Shown piece by piece: positions 44,709-57,789 of a stretch of 64,000 bases of DNA. Under the pieces are notes generated by a model. It was not told the DNA's origin. It made no database searches and saw nothing but the letters and a program-made list of their open reading frames with translations. Where the stretch lies: assembly GCA_037976565.1 (NCBI GenBank), contig CP137680.1, forward strand, positions 13,534,733 through 13,598,732, in the 5' to 3' direction. The stretch comes from Mesocentrotus franciscanus (taxonomy: Eukaryota; Echinodermata; Echinoidea; Camarodonta; Strongylocentrotidae). The translations under genes were made by a program, and so were the position numbers. Each line of letters begins with the position of its first letter. Position 1 is the first letter of the stretch.

Positions 44709-45526
44709 TATTCAGTTCAGTTCAGTTCGTTTATTCATTTCATTTTCATAAAAAACATAGCAAAAGCAAATAAACATACAAGTATATATACATACTAAGG
44801 CCGAGAATGTTCAGTTTATACAAAATAAATTCAAATTAAATAGGAGAACAAAGGAAAAGCACACGGTGGCCTTGTTTTAAAAAGTTCCCCTGAATATTAT
44901 AATTTATATTACTGAGTATATATTAGTTAGAGATATCGCAAAATACAGCGATAACACAATATAAAGACAAACAATTACAAAAACATGAGGGATAAAATTG
45001 GAGGGGGTAAAAAGGTTTGGAAGGTAAATTCGATGGTACTCAGAATACAAGGTCAGTTTCATTTGTTTGTTTCTGTTTTTATATAAGCGTATGACTTGAG
45101 GTAGAGTGTTCCATATGTTTGGCAAAGTATTTCTTACAGATTTTTTAGAGAATGAACTTTTCACTTTCCATTAATGAAACATGTTGCAAAGCCGAGTATT
45201 ATGCGAATGAATTTGGTTATTGACCGAGAATATGGATGATATTCTTTTTGGAAGTATATATTGAAAAAAATTGAAAACCAATTAGTGCAGTATGGTATTT
45301 GAATCAATCAAAAACATTTAGGGTTTTTAAACTAAGAAATAAAGGAGCAGAATGGGCATAATAATCACTACCTGTACAAATACGTAGAGCCTTCGTTTGT
45401 AATTTGAAGTGGGATTTAATTTTTCCATGACACGAATTTCCCCAAATAGTACAATATGTCAGATAAGGTAATATAAGAAAGTTGTACAAAGTAAATAAAA
45501 TGGGAAATGGTACATGAAATTTCAAT

Positions 45527-46543
45527 TTATAAAACACCAATACATTTTGATACCTTGTTTGTAACATTATCGATGTGGGAATCCCAACGAAGGTTGTTAT
45601 CTACGGATACTCCAAGGAAATTGACAACATTTAATTTTGATATAGGTGTAGTATCAATACTTAGAGTTACCTTATCTAGTACATCGGACACATTTTTACT
45701 TTTATTGTGAAATATACAAAAGTTTGTTTTAGAAAGATTTACTATCAATTTATTAGCTTTGAACCAAGTTGATACCTTGTCTAATTCTTTGTTGACCTCA
45801 TGCTCAACATAATTTAAATCGGGTTGTGAAAATAAAAGAGTTGTGTCATCTGCATACATAATATACTGCATGACATGAGACGATTGAGTTAAGTCATTAA
45901 TATATATCAAAAAAAAGTTAAAGGCTAAGTATAGATCCCTAGGGAACTCCGCGTGTTATGTCTGCAAAATCAGAAACATGATTATTGTACTAAGTAAATT
46001 GACGTCGATTGCATAAATAACTTTTTTTTTAATTAAGAGAGTTTCCACGTACACCATAAAAGTTCAATTTGGACAAGAGAATTAAATGATCTAATATATC
46101 AAATGCTTTTGATAAATCCATAAATATTCCAATACAAAAGTTATTGTTTTCCATTGCTAATGTCACTTTATCCTGCAAATCGATCAAAACATGGGTTGTG
46201 GAATGATTACGTCGAAATCCAAATTGGCAATCAGTAAGTATATTAAATTTAGAAAGAAAACTAGACAACCGATTATAAACACATTTTTCTAATAATTTTG
46301 ATATACAAGGTAACAAAGATATTGGTCGATAGTTTTTTAATGAATGACGATCGTCTTTTTTAAAAACAGGAATAATCTTCTCAATTTTAAGTTGCTTGGA
46401 AACGTACCAGTTGACAGTGATATATTAAATATGTAGACCAACGGTTTTACAATAGCATGAATGATTTGTTTGAGTACATTGCAACCTATTTTATCATATC
46501 CACAAGATTTTGTATTTCTTAATGATTTACACACTTTAATCAA
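45527..46543 (-). pseudogene. LINE reverse transcriptase remnant (YADD)
   Basis: Three open segments in different frames: 46337-46543 (RT fingers), 46029-46316 (through motif A, FMDLSKAFD) and 45527-45910 (motif C YADDTTLLF, then the KANKLIVNLSKT and NFLGVSVD thumb motifs). Motif B lies in the frame-broken gap at 45911-46028. Confidence 0.85.
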
Positions 46544-47127
46544 TTCATTTTGTGATATAGGCTTTAAAAATAATGAAGAAGAAGTTGGGACATGTAATCT
46601 GTATAAGAAATAGTATTAACTTGAGCTATGTGATTATTTGCATCAAACCCAGAACATGAGGAAATAAAATACGAATTAAATTTATCTGCAATTGTTTATT
46701 TTCAACCATTTTACCGTCATTCGTAATATATTATGTGGGTAATTTGGGTTTTGATTTATTTCAAAGGGTATTGATAGTTTTCCATGTGCCTTCGATATCA
46801 TTTTTCGAATTTCCAAATTGTAAACAAAAGTAATGTTTATCTGCCTTTCTTAATAGATTATTCACTTTATTCCTATATGATTTGAATTTATTTTCATTTA
46901 CAGACCTATAATGAATACATTTTTTATAAAGTTTATTTTTCTTTTGAATACACCGTATCAAACTTTTATTTATCCAAGGCTTTCTTATTTTCAATCGTAA
47001 AAAATTATTTGGTACCAAAGGTAAACATTTGTTGTATGCAATGGTTATCAATGATAAAATGTATCGTACATCTGTTCTATATCCTGAAAGCTGTTTAAAA
47101 AAGTCCAATCTATTCTGTACAATTCAC

Positions 47128-47562
47128 CTAATAATGCTGTAATATTTCATTCGAGATTTTCCGAGTATAAGATTGAAGTGTTTTCTTATGTCTTTCATAA
47201 TTATCTATATTAAAAAGGGAGAATGCAGGTAAATGATCTGTTACATCAGTACAAATTTTTCCGCTCGTACATTCGGATTGAGTAAGGTTGGTAAATATAT
47301 TGTCGATTAATGTTGCAGATTTAATTGAAATACGAGTGGGAGTTGTAATCAACTTATATAAACCATATGAGCAGTTTAAATTTACAAATGCATTTGAACT
47401 GTTATTATTCGTTCTCCAAGCAGTTTTTACTTGAGCATTTGCCCTTGTTTCATTGAGCAATGTTTGATTGTTAGATGCCAGATCTTCTACAATGACATAT
47501 TTCGTTCCCTTTAGTCTACGACGACTCTTTATGATGTCATCTCTTTTTCTGTAGGACTTCAA
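47128..47562 (-). pseudogene. LINE endonuclease C-terminal remnant
   Basis: 144 open codons containing the conserved end of the apurinic-like endonuclease, where TLIDNIFTN and DVTDHLPAFSLF give the catalytic DH pair. The N-terminal half is missing and the first part of the frame is unrelated-looking. Confidence 0.7.
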
Positions 47563-48420
47563 CTATTTGATGATGCCCCTCGATGTGCTCGATATACAAG
47601 TCAATTTTCAGGTTGTGTTTAGCGACTTTCAACATTATGCTATATTGTGTTTTCATTCGATTTTTCGGGATAGCCGAAGAGCCTTAAATATAGGTTTTAT
47701 TGGGAAATGCTTGAAGGGAAACAAAAAATGCGGTCTTTTTTGACAGGTGGTCTTTCTATACAGGTGGATGCTGTTTAATTGTATAACTGTATAGTAATGT
47801 TTATATAATTATCATGCATTTAGGTTCCACCTTAGTTTTTTGTGAATTGTTCATTGCACTAGTATAGGTTCACAAGCGTATACAAGACTTTACGTAATTA
47901 AAAAAAAAAAAAAAAAACCGCCGCGGTTTTGCCGCGTCATATTTGAACGAGCGTCACAGATTAATAATTAGACAAATGAACAACAAGAGGGGACAATAAA
48001 CAGCAAGGTCAAGGTGGTAGGGTATTCCTTGGGGAAGATTTCGTTAAGAGGTGGACTGGAATTGAAAGCCAACTGATGTGCTATGGGTAATTATTGGAGT
48101 CTTTTCAAATGCCCGTGGTCCCCACCCCCCCCCCCCATTCAGTTCATAGCTAATAACGCAAATGATCAAGAAAAGGTTCTTCGTAAGATTTCTTTCTTCT
48201 TCAAGATCAAGTTTATAAAGGGATTCTCATGACTTATAACATGATCAATAAAGACATGACATATTATAATTATCACTCATACATTTTCAGTGAGTCTTTT
48301 CACCTTAAATATCTGTTCAGAGTCATCAGAAGTCCCTCTCTCTTCTCCTCTCTCTTCTTCTCTCTCTCTCTCTCTCTCTCGTTCACTCCCCTTCTTCTTC
48401 TTAATGCATCTACACTATAG
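47563..48420. other. Gene-free stretch
   Basis: A tract at 47899-47917, C tract near 48123-48136, (TC)n at about 48335-48380. No exon seen. Confidence 0.5.
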
Positions 48421-48642
48421 AGTACCGAAGTGTGACGTCATATTATCCAAGTTGTCAAGGTAGCTGGTTCCAAACAATTTAGTGCTAAACAATGGCGTGG
48501 TGATCGCACCAGCGCCAAACATTGAATTTGCCCTGCTCCAGCCCGTTTCTTGAATGATGTCGCGGTGAACCTCATGCGCAGGCTCTGTTGTTGGACCAGT
48601 AACCGAGACGACGAACGAATATGACGTGAGCACTTCGGTACT
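48421..48642. mobile_element. 222-bp inverted-repeat element, family 4
   Basis: Ends AGTACCGAAGTG and CACTTCGGTACT are perfect 12-base inverted repeats extended imperfectly to GACGTCATATT / AATATGACGT. The left arm contains a perfect CRE, TGACGTCA. No target duplication is clear. ORFs inside it are not gene-like. Confidence 0.65.
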
Positions 48643-51628
48643 ACATTTTCGCATTCGAGCAAGAAAAGGAAGAAGGGGTCGTTCTCTAACCTATGACACT
48701 GCTGCTGATGTAATAAAGTGCTTAAATAAAGCCATTCCGTTTATAGTGTTATCCACTTTAAGTCTCTCAAATCTCATGGTTTTATTCATTATGGAATATG
48801 TCTGTTTGGGGCCAGAAGGCCATAAATAATGATAATAATGATAATAATAACAGTTATAATAATTATCATAACAATGGTAATAATAATAATAATAACAGTA
48901 TGTCTCTAAGCGCTTTACAGATATTACCCCGGTTATCGGATTCATTCACGCACAATGTGCACCACCTCCACTCCCTAGGGAGTATTCCTATCATACGGTC
49001 ACTGTGAAGGCATATGGCAATTACTTACACAAAATCGATTTCGACATCCTCTTTCTCATTTTGATACAATTTATGTGAAATCTTGCCTTTAAAATATTTC
49101 ACATGAAAATGTCAGTTATAATAAAAAGATCTAAACCCAAATTCTCTCATAGTACGTAGACGATGAGCTTTCTGTTTATAATTCGCATCAAGTTCACTCT
49201 AATCATATCCTGTGGATTTCTATCTTTCATTTCGATAAATGCATGTACTCTTGAGGCGCGGAGGTAACTGCACTTTTAGAACCCTAGATATAGAAATCGT
49301 AAAATGAATCTGTTTATTTGGTAAAACATCAGATGCATTGGGCAAATTACAAATTTCCCACCTTGCATTAGATAAACATATTTACTGCATGTCACTGCAA
49401 TACAAAGAAAGAAGATATACTTTTTTGTTTTTATTGTAGTGCACTTTGTAATGACAAGTGGAAAAGAAATATTGATTCCTGCCTTTTGGACTAGAATAAT
49501 CAATATTATCAGTCAATAGTTCATTATACACGTATACTATATTTAACCAGTATACACAATAATTTACACAACGATATAATTATGACGACAAAGATCTTAC
49601 AATAATTATGCCCTGCTTGATCACATAAAAAACACGTAATTATAACTATTGTGAATACACACATTTCAAGTTCTAATAATTAATCAAGTAGACATATTTC
49701 TGGAATGAAGGTAGTATCAAAACCTAGATTGCTTTTTTGAATAAGTATGGGCAGCCACAGGGGACTGGATAAAAAGTGACCAATCATTTTTCTTCTTAGA
49801 AATTGCCTTACTTCGACTGTTTTTGTCATTGCTCCTTTTTTACTCTTAGCCGCCCCTACAAATTTGGAGGTTTGTTACAACGGTTCCTAAATTTGAATCA
49901 CTCTCGGTGTATTTCAACTGCATGTTATTTCAGTTCTTGTTGTCTTTGCTTCTACAACAATATTTCAGTCATACTTATTTACAATAAAATACTACTTTCC
50001 CTGTCCGCGTCATAGGGATGGCTTTCCTGAGAACAGAAAATTTCTTCTTGTTCCATTGCGTCCTAATAGCCCTTATTATCTAGACAAGTAAACGTCTTGA
50101 CTAAACGCAATAAAGTCATGTTGTTGCGACATTGCCAGTAATTTGTGACTAGACTTGTACGATAGGTTACTTTAATAATAGACAAATACCAAGAAAGTCT
50201 TACAATATAATGTAATCATAAAATAAATTATATTTTCAAACGGTATATATATCATTTATTCATTTCATTATATGAATTATAAAATCATTCCCATTCTCTA
50301 CCTCCATGCTCTTGAAACGAGCCTGAAAATGTTGTAGATTCATTTAACAATAAAATTATCGTCTGAAATGCAACTTACAAACTCATAATTTGCAACTAAA
50401 CTTTTCAAAATATTCTGTATAAAAAACAACCACAACGATTATGCTTCAGATATTCATGACCGGAGGTATTTCATATCTACAGATTTAAAAAAAAACTTGT
50501 ACAAAATTCTTTAAAAAAATAATGACATTTGTGGGTAATTAAGATTTTTCAATTTCCCCAATTGCGTTTGCGCATGAAAAGATTCTCTTTTAACAATCTC
50601 AACGATTTTTTTTTTCATGAAACTTTCCAAACTACTCTTTTAAGCATTTCAAGATAGATTTATTCACAATTCGATCACTAATATTTTACCCAGATGGATT
50701 AGATAGTGGTCACAACTTTAGCTTTCCTTGAATTGATGGGTAAATGCAAACATTCATCCACAGCAGACTTCGAGGCTAACACTTTGGTTGCTTCCTTCGT
50801 CTCCATGCACGGTCGCTCGTTTGCCACACGTGCAAGTTTGCACAAAACAATAGGCCCTATTAAATTGACAGAAGAATTACTTTGTGCAACACAGTGGCTT
50901 TGCAAAATTATCCATTTCCTGTCTTGATTAGCTCCATGACAAACCTTTTAATATACCGGTATAGATACATTTTGCACGGGAAACAGTTGAATAATCTTGT
51001 CAGATTATTTTACTGTTTACCGTGCAAGATAAGCTTTTTAAGATACTATGTCCCTTTTGCAGCCAACATCAAATTCTGTAGAACTTTGCAGGAATTATAA
51101 ATATGTCATGTATGTCCTATCTGTGAAATTTAAACATTAGCAGTGTCCTAATATTCAAATTATGCAAGGAAACCCGTTTACTTGCTAGACTTCACTGTCA
51201 GACACTATTGAGTGACTGACTGGCTTTTTCATCTTTGGTAATAACATACATAAAATGAGCTGTAAAGGGTACATGAGCATTTGTCTACATCAATAACCCA
51301 CTTCTTGTAATGGCCAAAATTAAACTGATTGAATCTTTGCGCAGCATAAAACGTACGACCATTCGGTACAATGGTCTGAAAAATCAGACTATTACTTACT
51401 GGCTCTATAGCTCCTAAGTCGATTTGACAACTAATAGTCGTTATTTTCCCACTTAAAGACATTTTCAAGCCCCTTTTATTTAGGGAAGTTCTAAATTAGT
51501 ATTGTCTTTCAAATGCCGTTGGAATTTAACCTTTTCATTTTTTTGGCCTGCAAATGGGACATAGTACCTTTAATATATCTAACCCATGACAAATACAATG
51601 TGGCACAGGGAGATTATTTTGTATAGGG
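48643..51628. other. Gene-free stretch, 3' side of the GPCR
   Basis: (AAT/GAT) microsatellite at 48829-48898, otherwise AT-rich. A TTTATT at 51475-51480 is AATAAA on the minus strand, 149 bases beyond the GPCR stop, and may be its poly(A) signal. The palindrome-like pair GCACGGGAAACAGT/ACTGTTTACCGTGC (50976, 51009) is noted. No other gene. Confidence 0.5.
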
Positions 51629-52888
51629 CTATACAGTGCATTTGACATTGACGGGTCTGTTTACATGCACACTTAAAACTGTACTAGTAGTGGTTGATGA
51701 CCGAGTTCTGGTCTTGATCCTGGAGGTATAATCCACTCGTCTTCGGCACAGGATAACATTCTTAAAGGCATCGCGATATCTCTTGCTCAATCCAATATAC
51801 ACCACAGGATTAATGGCGTTGTTGATGTAAGACATAGCCTGGGAGGCATACCTAAGTGGGACTGTTACGCTCCCAGAAACAAGGGGCGTCTTTTCTGGTC
51901 GGATCATGTTGATAGCTTGCAGAATACAGAAGATCTCAAAGGGCACTAGACAGATGAAGAAGATGAGGCCGTTGACCATGAGCATGCCTGCGACTTGGTT
52001 TCGTTGTTTGAGGTTGGTGTCTTCGCGTCCAGCAATACGCGTCTCGCGGATGGCTCGCGTCATGCTTTTGACAATACACACATACATCCATAGATTGAAA
52101 GTGATCAGAAGAAAGAAGGGGATAGTTCTCGCGATATTCACATAGAGTGAAAAGCTTTCGAACCCTTCGGAGGACGTGCATTGTCCCCGGTACATTGGCA
52201 AGTTCTTGTAGGGTTCAACATCCGGCCAGACACGACATCCAATCAAGTTGACATTCGATGCAGGAACGAAAGACGCTGCAATCCCGATACTAATGATCCA
52301 TGATAATGCCACCAGCGCAATAAACATGGACTTGCGCGTATTAGTACGCGCACTTTGAGTACGACATACCGCGTAATATCGCTCCATAGACACGAGAGTC
52401 ACCATAAAAAGCGCTGCGAAATAAGAAGTGTCGATAATAGCAAAGACGATGGGGCAGCCAAACTCCCCGAAAGTGAAGTGATCATTGATAAACGGGGAAT
52501 GATGATACATCCACAACTTATCGCCGATCCCAAAGACCAGGAACACCAAATCTGATACAGCTAAGTTGGCAAGGCACCAGTTTGTGGCAGTACGCATTGT
52601 GGACATGCTACACACTACGTAAATAAACAAGAGATTTCCAATCACTCCAACACAGAGCAAGAAAGGTAAAAAGAACTCCATATATATTTCGTCTCGATAC
52701 TTGTAAATAGGCGTCTCAGTCTCCATAAGGTACTTCGCCTTTTCAACGGTCAACGTCGGACAATAGTCATAGATAACCGAAATGGAATATGCACTATACG
52801 ACGATTCTGATGATGATGAAGAAGACGCATTGGTAGTCATATTTGTGAGTTCTACTTCGTAGTCGTAGTCTAGGTGATTGAACTCCAT
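51629..52888 (-). CDS. Rhodopsin-class (class A) G-protein-coupled receptor, peptide-receptor-like orphan
   Basis: Single uninterrupted exon of 419 codons. Seven hydrophobic segments are evident. N85 sits in the TM1 GN motif and D113 in LAVSD of TM2. C145 lies at the start of TM3, followed by ERY at 169-171 in place of the usual DRY. W197 is in TM4, C218 and C237 are in the second extracellular loop, and P257 in TM5. TM6 has FICLVP (311-316, a CWxP motif without the Trp), and TM7 has NPVVY (360-364) followed by SKRYRDAF. The extracellular N-terminus has N-glycosylation sequons at N16 (NMT) and N20 (NAS). The tail has a Cys (381) that could be palmitoylated and a Ser/Thr cluster at 397-403. 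The pattern fits the peptide-binding beta group, but no ligand can be named. The ATG at 52888 is the first in frame; the frame extends only to a stop at 52943-52945, so this start is preferred. Intronless GPCR genes are common in echinoderms. Confidence 0.93.
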   Translation of the reverse strand: MEFNHLDYDYEVELTNMTTNASSSSSSESSYSAYSISVIYDYCPTLTVEKAKYLMETETPIYKYRDEIYMEFFLPFLLCVGVIGNLLFIYVVCSMSTMRTATNWCLANLAVSDLVFLVFGIGDKLWMYHHSPFINDHFTFGEFGCPIVFAIIDTSYFAALFMVTLVSMERYYAVCRTQSARTNTRKSMFIALVALSWIISIGIAASFVPASNVNLIGCRVWPDVEPYKNLPMYRGQCTSSEGFESFSLYVNIARTIPFFLLITFNLWMYVCIVKSMTRAIRETRIAGREDTNLKQRNQVAGMLMVNGLIFFICLVPFEIFCILQAINMIRPEKTPLVSGSVTVPLRYASQAMSYINNAINPVVYIGLSKRYRDAFKNVILCRRRVDYTSRIKTRTRSSTTTSTVLSVHVNRPVNVKCTV

Positions 52889-55310
52889 GATGATGATGAA
52901 CGAGAATTTGATCCCCCTTCTCCCGAATTCGATGCAACACACCTAATGACAACTGGCGCCGTCTGTTTTCTCTTCCTTGACACTTGCCGGTCCAGTTCGA
53001 TAAACAATCCTCCAGAAATTGATCCTAATATTGATAATAAACGTAGAGTATCATAGTGCAGTGGGGCGAACCACTTGCTCTCAATATAGAACGATAATGG
53101 TAATAATGACTTCTAATTACAATTTATTAGTCGCTCTACCGCTTTTATGACAAGAGGAAAATTCGTTTTGATAGATGGTGGTTTAGTAAAATGAATGTCA
53201 ATAATTGGGTATTAATCCTCATGAGACGTGCTCTAAGAAATGTTCATTAAATAGTTAATGATTTGGCTGCAGATGTGCTCAAGTCAAAATGCGATGACAG
53301 TTCGCTGTGACGCGAGCAATAAAGCTTTCAGACGAGAAAAGAATACTGTGGATGAAGAAACGAATCCTCCTCATTCTATGCCGACCTCCAGTTCGAGAAC
53401 TTGTATACTGACGGCGTTAATTTGAAGTCCATCTATCATAGTACACAGCACCAGGGATCAGTCCCGCTAAAAATTGATTTTTGGATGCGTTAAACATTGA
53501 ATATGAGGTGCAGTAATTCGTCGTGTCAAGGCCTTTTTCATAAATACCTATAGCGATGATATTGCGTGCCTCCCCTATTTATTTCCTAACCTGAATAGCG
53601 AAATGCGGCGAAATAATCGTATCTGTTGCATAGCAGATAATTATGTAAAGCTTTCAATGGCTGGAAGTGAAAAAAAATAACTCATTTCCATGAATGCTTA
53701 ATTGCTTATTTGACCTTTTCTACATGTCTTGGTAACTTTCTCTTTCGTTTAGAAATAGAATGATCAACATCCTATCTCGTAAACAAAATAATACTGCACA
53801 CTGTTTTGTTCCATATTTTAGATATTTTACCGTAGTTTTATAGCTTTTTTAACTTAGAAGTAAGTCACGAACATTTCTCTATCATTCCGCCAATTCCATC
53901 AAACGCACTTTAATTCGACGAGTATTTGCTTCGATCAACGTCAGATATTTAAAAATACACTAAACAATCTTCAATTCAATTTACTTCCAAAGAAGTACGT
54001 AGCTGATACAGGTAAGGAGCTCCTTGGTAGAGGCAAACATCTCCTTATCTGCCATACGACCAGGATGTCACACTTAAGTGTCGTCCAATCTTTTCCTATG
54101 GTAATTTCAAGTATGACCCGCGGTGAAAGGAATAGGAAAGTTTGTAAACGGCTTGACAAAATTTATGGCTCAAGAGATCTTCAACCGATTGAAGATGGAT
54201 GAAGTAGCACTTTGAGACAGAAAGCATATGGAGTGTTCTCGTTGAAGGTCACTGAAATGTAGGTGAAGGGGGTTCTGATCTCGGCACTGATCGCTATACC
54301 TGTAAGCACCTGTATATAATTAATGTTGAGAGGTGGATGCTAGAAACGGTACCTGTACCGCTGATGCGAAAACCACCAAATCGACACAAAACGTGAATCG
54401 ACTTGATCGCATATCCTCATGGCAAAATCAAATTAAACTTGCTTTTCTCCTTGCATAATTATCTCTGTAGCACTGCAGTCCTGCTAAAATGCCATCGAAA
54501 GTCCCCGAATAATATTGGCTTTTGACCTCAGTCTAACATGATCCGTGTATTACAAATAAATTCTCCTTCTACCTCCTCGCAGGCAGGTGGATTTTTTTTT
54601 CTTTTTCCGAGTCTTAAAAAACGGATGCCGTCAATATTATTTAAGGATCACTAAATTGCGAAGACGCATCGATTAGCTATAGCCGAATCTTTAGATGACA
54701 TTTTGTAGAATGACATTTATGATCCTCCTAAAACTTGCTATAACATCACCGCTCGGTTATTCCATATCTCGGTATGGGTTTGACAGAAGACACAGCCACA
54801 CAGGTGTATCTGATAGATACTTACTCAATTGTTTGCAATCACAAACACTCGACGTGTCTCGGACATAGAGTTTAAATATCGAGCTCCAGAAACCCAGCTG
54901 TGATGTTCAGTGCCATCAGGTTTGCTACCGAATGTCACTGCCAGTCCAAAGCCGTCCTAAATTTATAGCTCCATCCCAACCAATCCCCATCTCCCTCTCT
55001 CCCTCTCTCTCTCTCTCGTTCTCTCTATCCATAGACCTACTGCATGCTCTCTTGCTCTCTTACTGCATCCATCTCTTTTCTATAAATTACAAATGCCAGT
55101 TGAAAGAGCTCGCCCGCCGATTCCCCGGTGCTCAATTATGTAGACATCCAGAGCCTATAGAGGTGAGAGCGGGATGAACTCAAGTACTCTTGGTATGACT
55201 GAGGATGCGTCGATGTGAAGGGGAGATGAAGTTTCAGAAGTTCATGGTCGTCTGAAAGTGGAGAAAATGTTAGTAATAAAGTGAAAAAACAAGAAAACAA
55301 AATGAGAAAT
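52889..55310. other. Gene-free stretch, 5' side of the GPCR
   Basis: Upstream of the receptor; its promoter or upstream non-coding exons may lie here, but I see no clear core element. A CT tract occurs at about 54990-55025. No other gene is supported. Confidence 0.45.
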
Positions 55311-55450
55311 GTGATGATAAAAATAATGATAACAATAATGATAATGATAATAATCATAATGATAATAACAATATTAATAATGATAACAATAATGATATTA
55401 ATAATAAATATTTAAAAATATTAATAACAATAATAATAATGATTATAATA
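55311..55450. repeat. (GATAAT)n-type microsatellite
   Basis: Irregular run of AAT/GAT/AAC triplets. Confidence 0.85.
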
Positions 55451-56946
55451 ATGAAGAAGAAAATATTCAATGTTCTAAATTCAAACTTTTCATTTTCTTT
55501 AGATTTGTTTGCGTATCATGCATTGAATTGTAACTTTTAGAAGAAAAAGTTCTAACATAATCTTTAACTTTTATTGGTTAATATAGAATAATTAGCAAAT
55601 TTTGCCCTGTCGTGACCTTCAATTCATCCCTCTTTTCTCTAAGATTTAAGCAATATTTTACATAAGTTCAACATTTTCCAACATCAACATAATTATCACA
55701 CATACACCCACACGTCCACAAAATGTCATACCCTTCCAGTACCATTTGTGATTGACAAATGAACTGAAATACGTATTTTTCCGGGGGAGCGGGGGTGGAG
55801 TGGGGGAGGGGTGGGGAGGTAGGGGGGTAAGTGCCAATCATTCTGACCGAAATGTCAAATTCGATCGTGTTCTCAATCTTCAGCCATGCGTGCCCTCCCT
55901 CCTCACCAACTCAAGTATAAACCATGCATGAGCATCTCATGACCAAATCATGAGAATTGGGCCATGATCCAGATTACGTCACAATAAATCACGGTATTTG
56001 ACAGGACTTTCATCCTGACCATCCGTCTTTCATTGCCGCACTGCTTTATTATTATTCCACATATATAAAGCCACGTTTATACTTCAGGTGAAAGAGTGAT
56101 CAATAAGAAAAGAACTAATGGGCCGATGGCATCATACATTAGTAAGACATGGCGATTATAAGGGCCATATCATTTATCATGAAAGTTTTCGCCGATTTTT
56201 CATTTTCTTTTTCTCTGTAATCATTAGTAGTTAAAGAGAAGGTTGAGTTCTGGTCATGCGATTGCAATGTGAAAGAAACAGTGTGGAATCGATCAGAAAA
56301 GGTTGACAATCTAGCATGTAAGTATTGGTGTGTACTGCAAGGTTCTGGAATCATCAAAATGATAAGAAATTTGGCCCAGTCTTGGTAAAGTTACAAGCAC
56401 TGTACACAGAAAGATGTATATGGGACTACACGAACATGTGGCATAAAAATCCGTCCCGATTTCTATGCTGTTACATGCCATATTTAGAATATTAAGGCAT
56501 TTGAAGAGCCATGCTTTTCAGGGAACATTTTTAATCTGATGTTCTTCCACATTTGCATAATAACAATGATAACGTTCACAAATTATTTTTCACCTCTTCC
56601 CAGAACTCAACCTTCTCTTTAAATAGATAAGATATAAGATTTGTTACTGTTACTGTTATTCTCATTATTATTGTACCACGGCACTCTCATACGAGAGGGT
56701 TCGATCCTTTCTCGGTGCTTTAACAAGCCATTTATGCGCTCCTCATGATCCTTCCACTTCAGATATCTCATTATATATACTAATGTTTTTTTGTATTTTT
56801 AAGATTATATAATATTGTTTTTATCTTGACGTGGAAATTAATAAATGAAATGAAATGAATGAAATAAAATCCTGGGACATGGTGTTTTGCCCACATTAGA
56901 TGTCCCTCTTGTCCCAGTTGTATTAATGAGTACCTGGCGCAAAATT
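55451..56946. other. Gene-free stretch
   Basis: G-rich tract at 55780-55830 (GGGGGAGCGGGGGTGG...GGGG), a possible quadruplex former on the + strand. A TTCGATCC box near 56701 could be a degraded SINE B box. No gene. Confidence 0.45.
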
Positions 56947-57240
56947 CTGGGGGGTGTTTCACAAAGACTAAGATCGACTTTAAGGTGGACTTAAGTATAA
57001 CAGGCCGTTCATGCCATTGTTTGCTATCATTATTTACTGGCATTGGTCTCTCAAGGGATGTACAAATCATGGTAAAAATCTACAAAACTTACATTTTTGA
57101 TAATTCATTATTGAAGGAAAAAATATTATCTAAAGATTATAATTTAGAGACCAATTGGGATAGCAACCAATGGCATGAACGGCCTGTTATACTTAAGTCC
57201 AACTTAAAGTCGATCTTAGTCTTTGTGAAACACCCCCCTG
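56947..57240. mobile_element. Palindromic MITE, family 2, copy C
   Basis: Left end CTGGGGGGTGTTTCACAAAG, right end CTTTGTGAAACACCCCCCTG. Arms continue through GACTTTAAGGTGGACTTAAG and AGGCCGTTCATGCC. The core matches copy A (13791-14086) in the opposite orientation. Confidence 0.85.
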
Positions 57241-57789
57241 GGGTAATAACAATTGCATGGATTGAAGAAAAAGCAGTATCAATACTGAGTTGGCTGCCCT
57301 GGGTGAATAAGACCCTAATATTACATTATCATTATTATTATTACTTTTATCATCATCATCATCATCATTATTTTTGTCAAAAACGATAGCAAAGACTTTA
57401 AAACAAAAAACCTAAAGCAACTTAATAGTCTCGGTGCGTCACCTTTAGACTTTAGAAATATGCGAATATTACATTGACATAACTCAGACATGATTTTTAT
57501 AACTCAATACACTAATGTATTATGATATTCCTTGAGTTGATTTCTCGAAACGCTTTGCGATCGTGTTATAAATCATAATGATACATTCGGCAATTATATG
57601 AACATGAAAACAAAGTGTATAAAACAAAAAATATGTCGAAATAAAAGGGAAGCCATACTGAAAAAAATAGAAAATAAACTAAATTAAGTTATTACTTTTT
57701 GTAAACTTTACGCAACCTATATTACAAATTGCTGATTTAACTTAACGTTCACGTTCATCTTTTGGTGGTATCCTTCATAAAATGGGACG
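57241..57789. other. Gene-free stretch with (ATC/ATT)n
   Basis: Triplet run at about 57322-57372, otherwise AT-rich with no gene signal. Confidence 0.5.

Larger units (their letters stand above)
44709..47562 (-). mobile_element. LINE, minus strand, endonuclease-to-tail, multiply frameshifted
   Basis: Read on the minus strand, the element passes in order through the end of an endonuclease domain (TPTRISIKSATLIDNIF; SDHLPAF-like, about 47400-47200), a linker (KPWINKSLIRCIQKKNKLY), the RT and a tail of GAACT repeats (44709-44725). RT pieces are NTKSCGYDKIG and FRRNHSTTHVLIDL, motif A FMDLSKAFD and motif C YADD. At least four frame breaks separate these pieces, so the copy is inactive. It is a second, different LINE lineage from the one at 5166-7170 (YADD rather than FADD). 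Confidence 0.88.

Noticed and set aside
52889..52942. 18-codon N-terminal extension of the GPCR
   Set aside because: It would start at GTG right after a stop codon; the first ATG in frame is at 52888.
56690..56715. Second SINE head (GGTTCGATCC)
   Set aside because: A B-box-like decamer alone, without an A box or shared body, is expected by chance.
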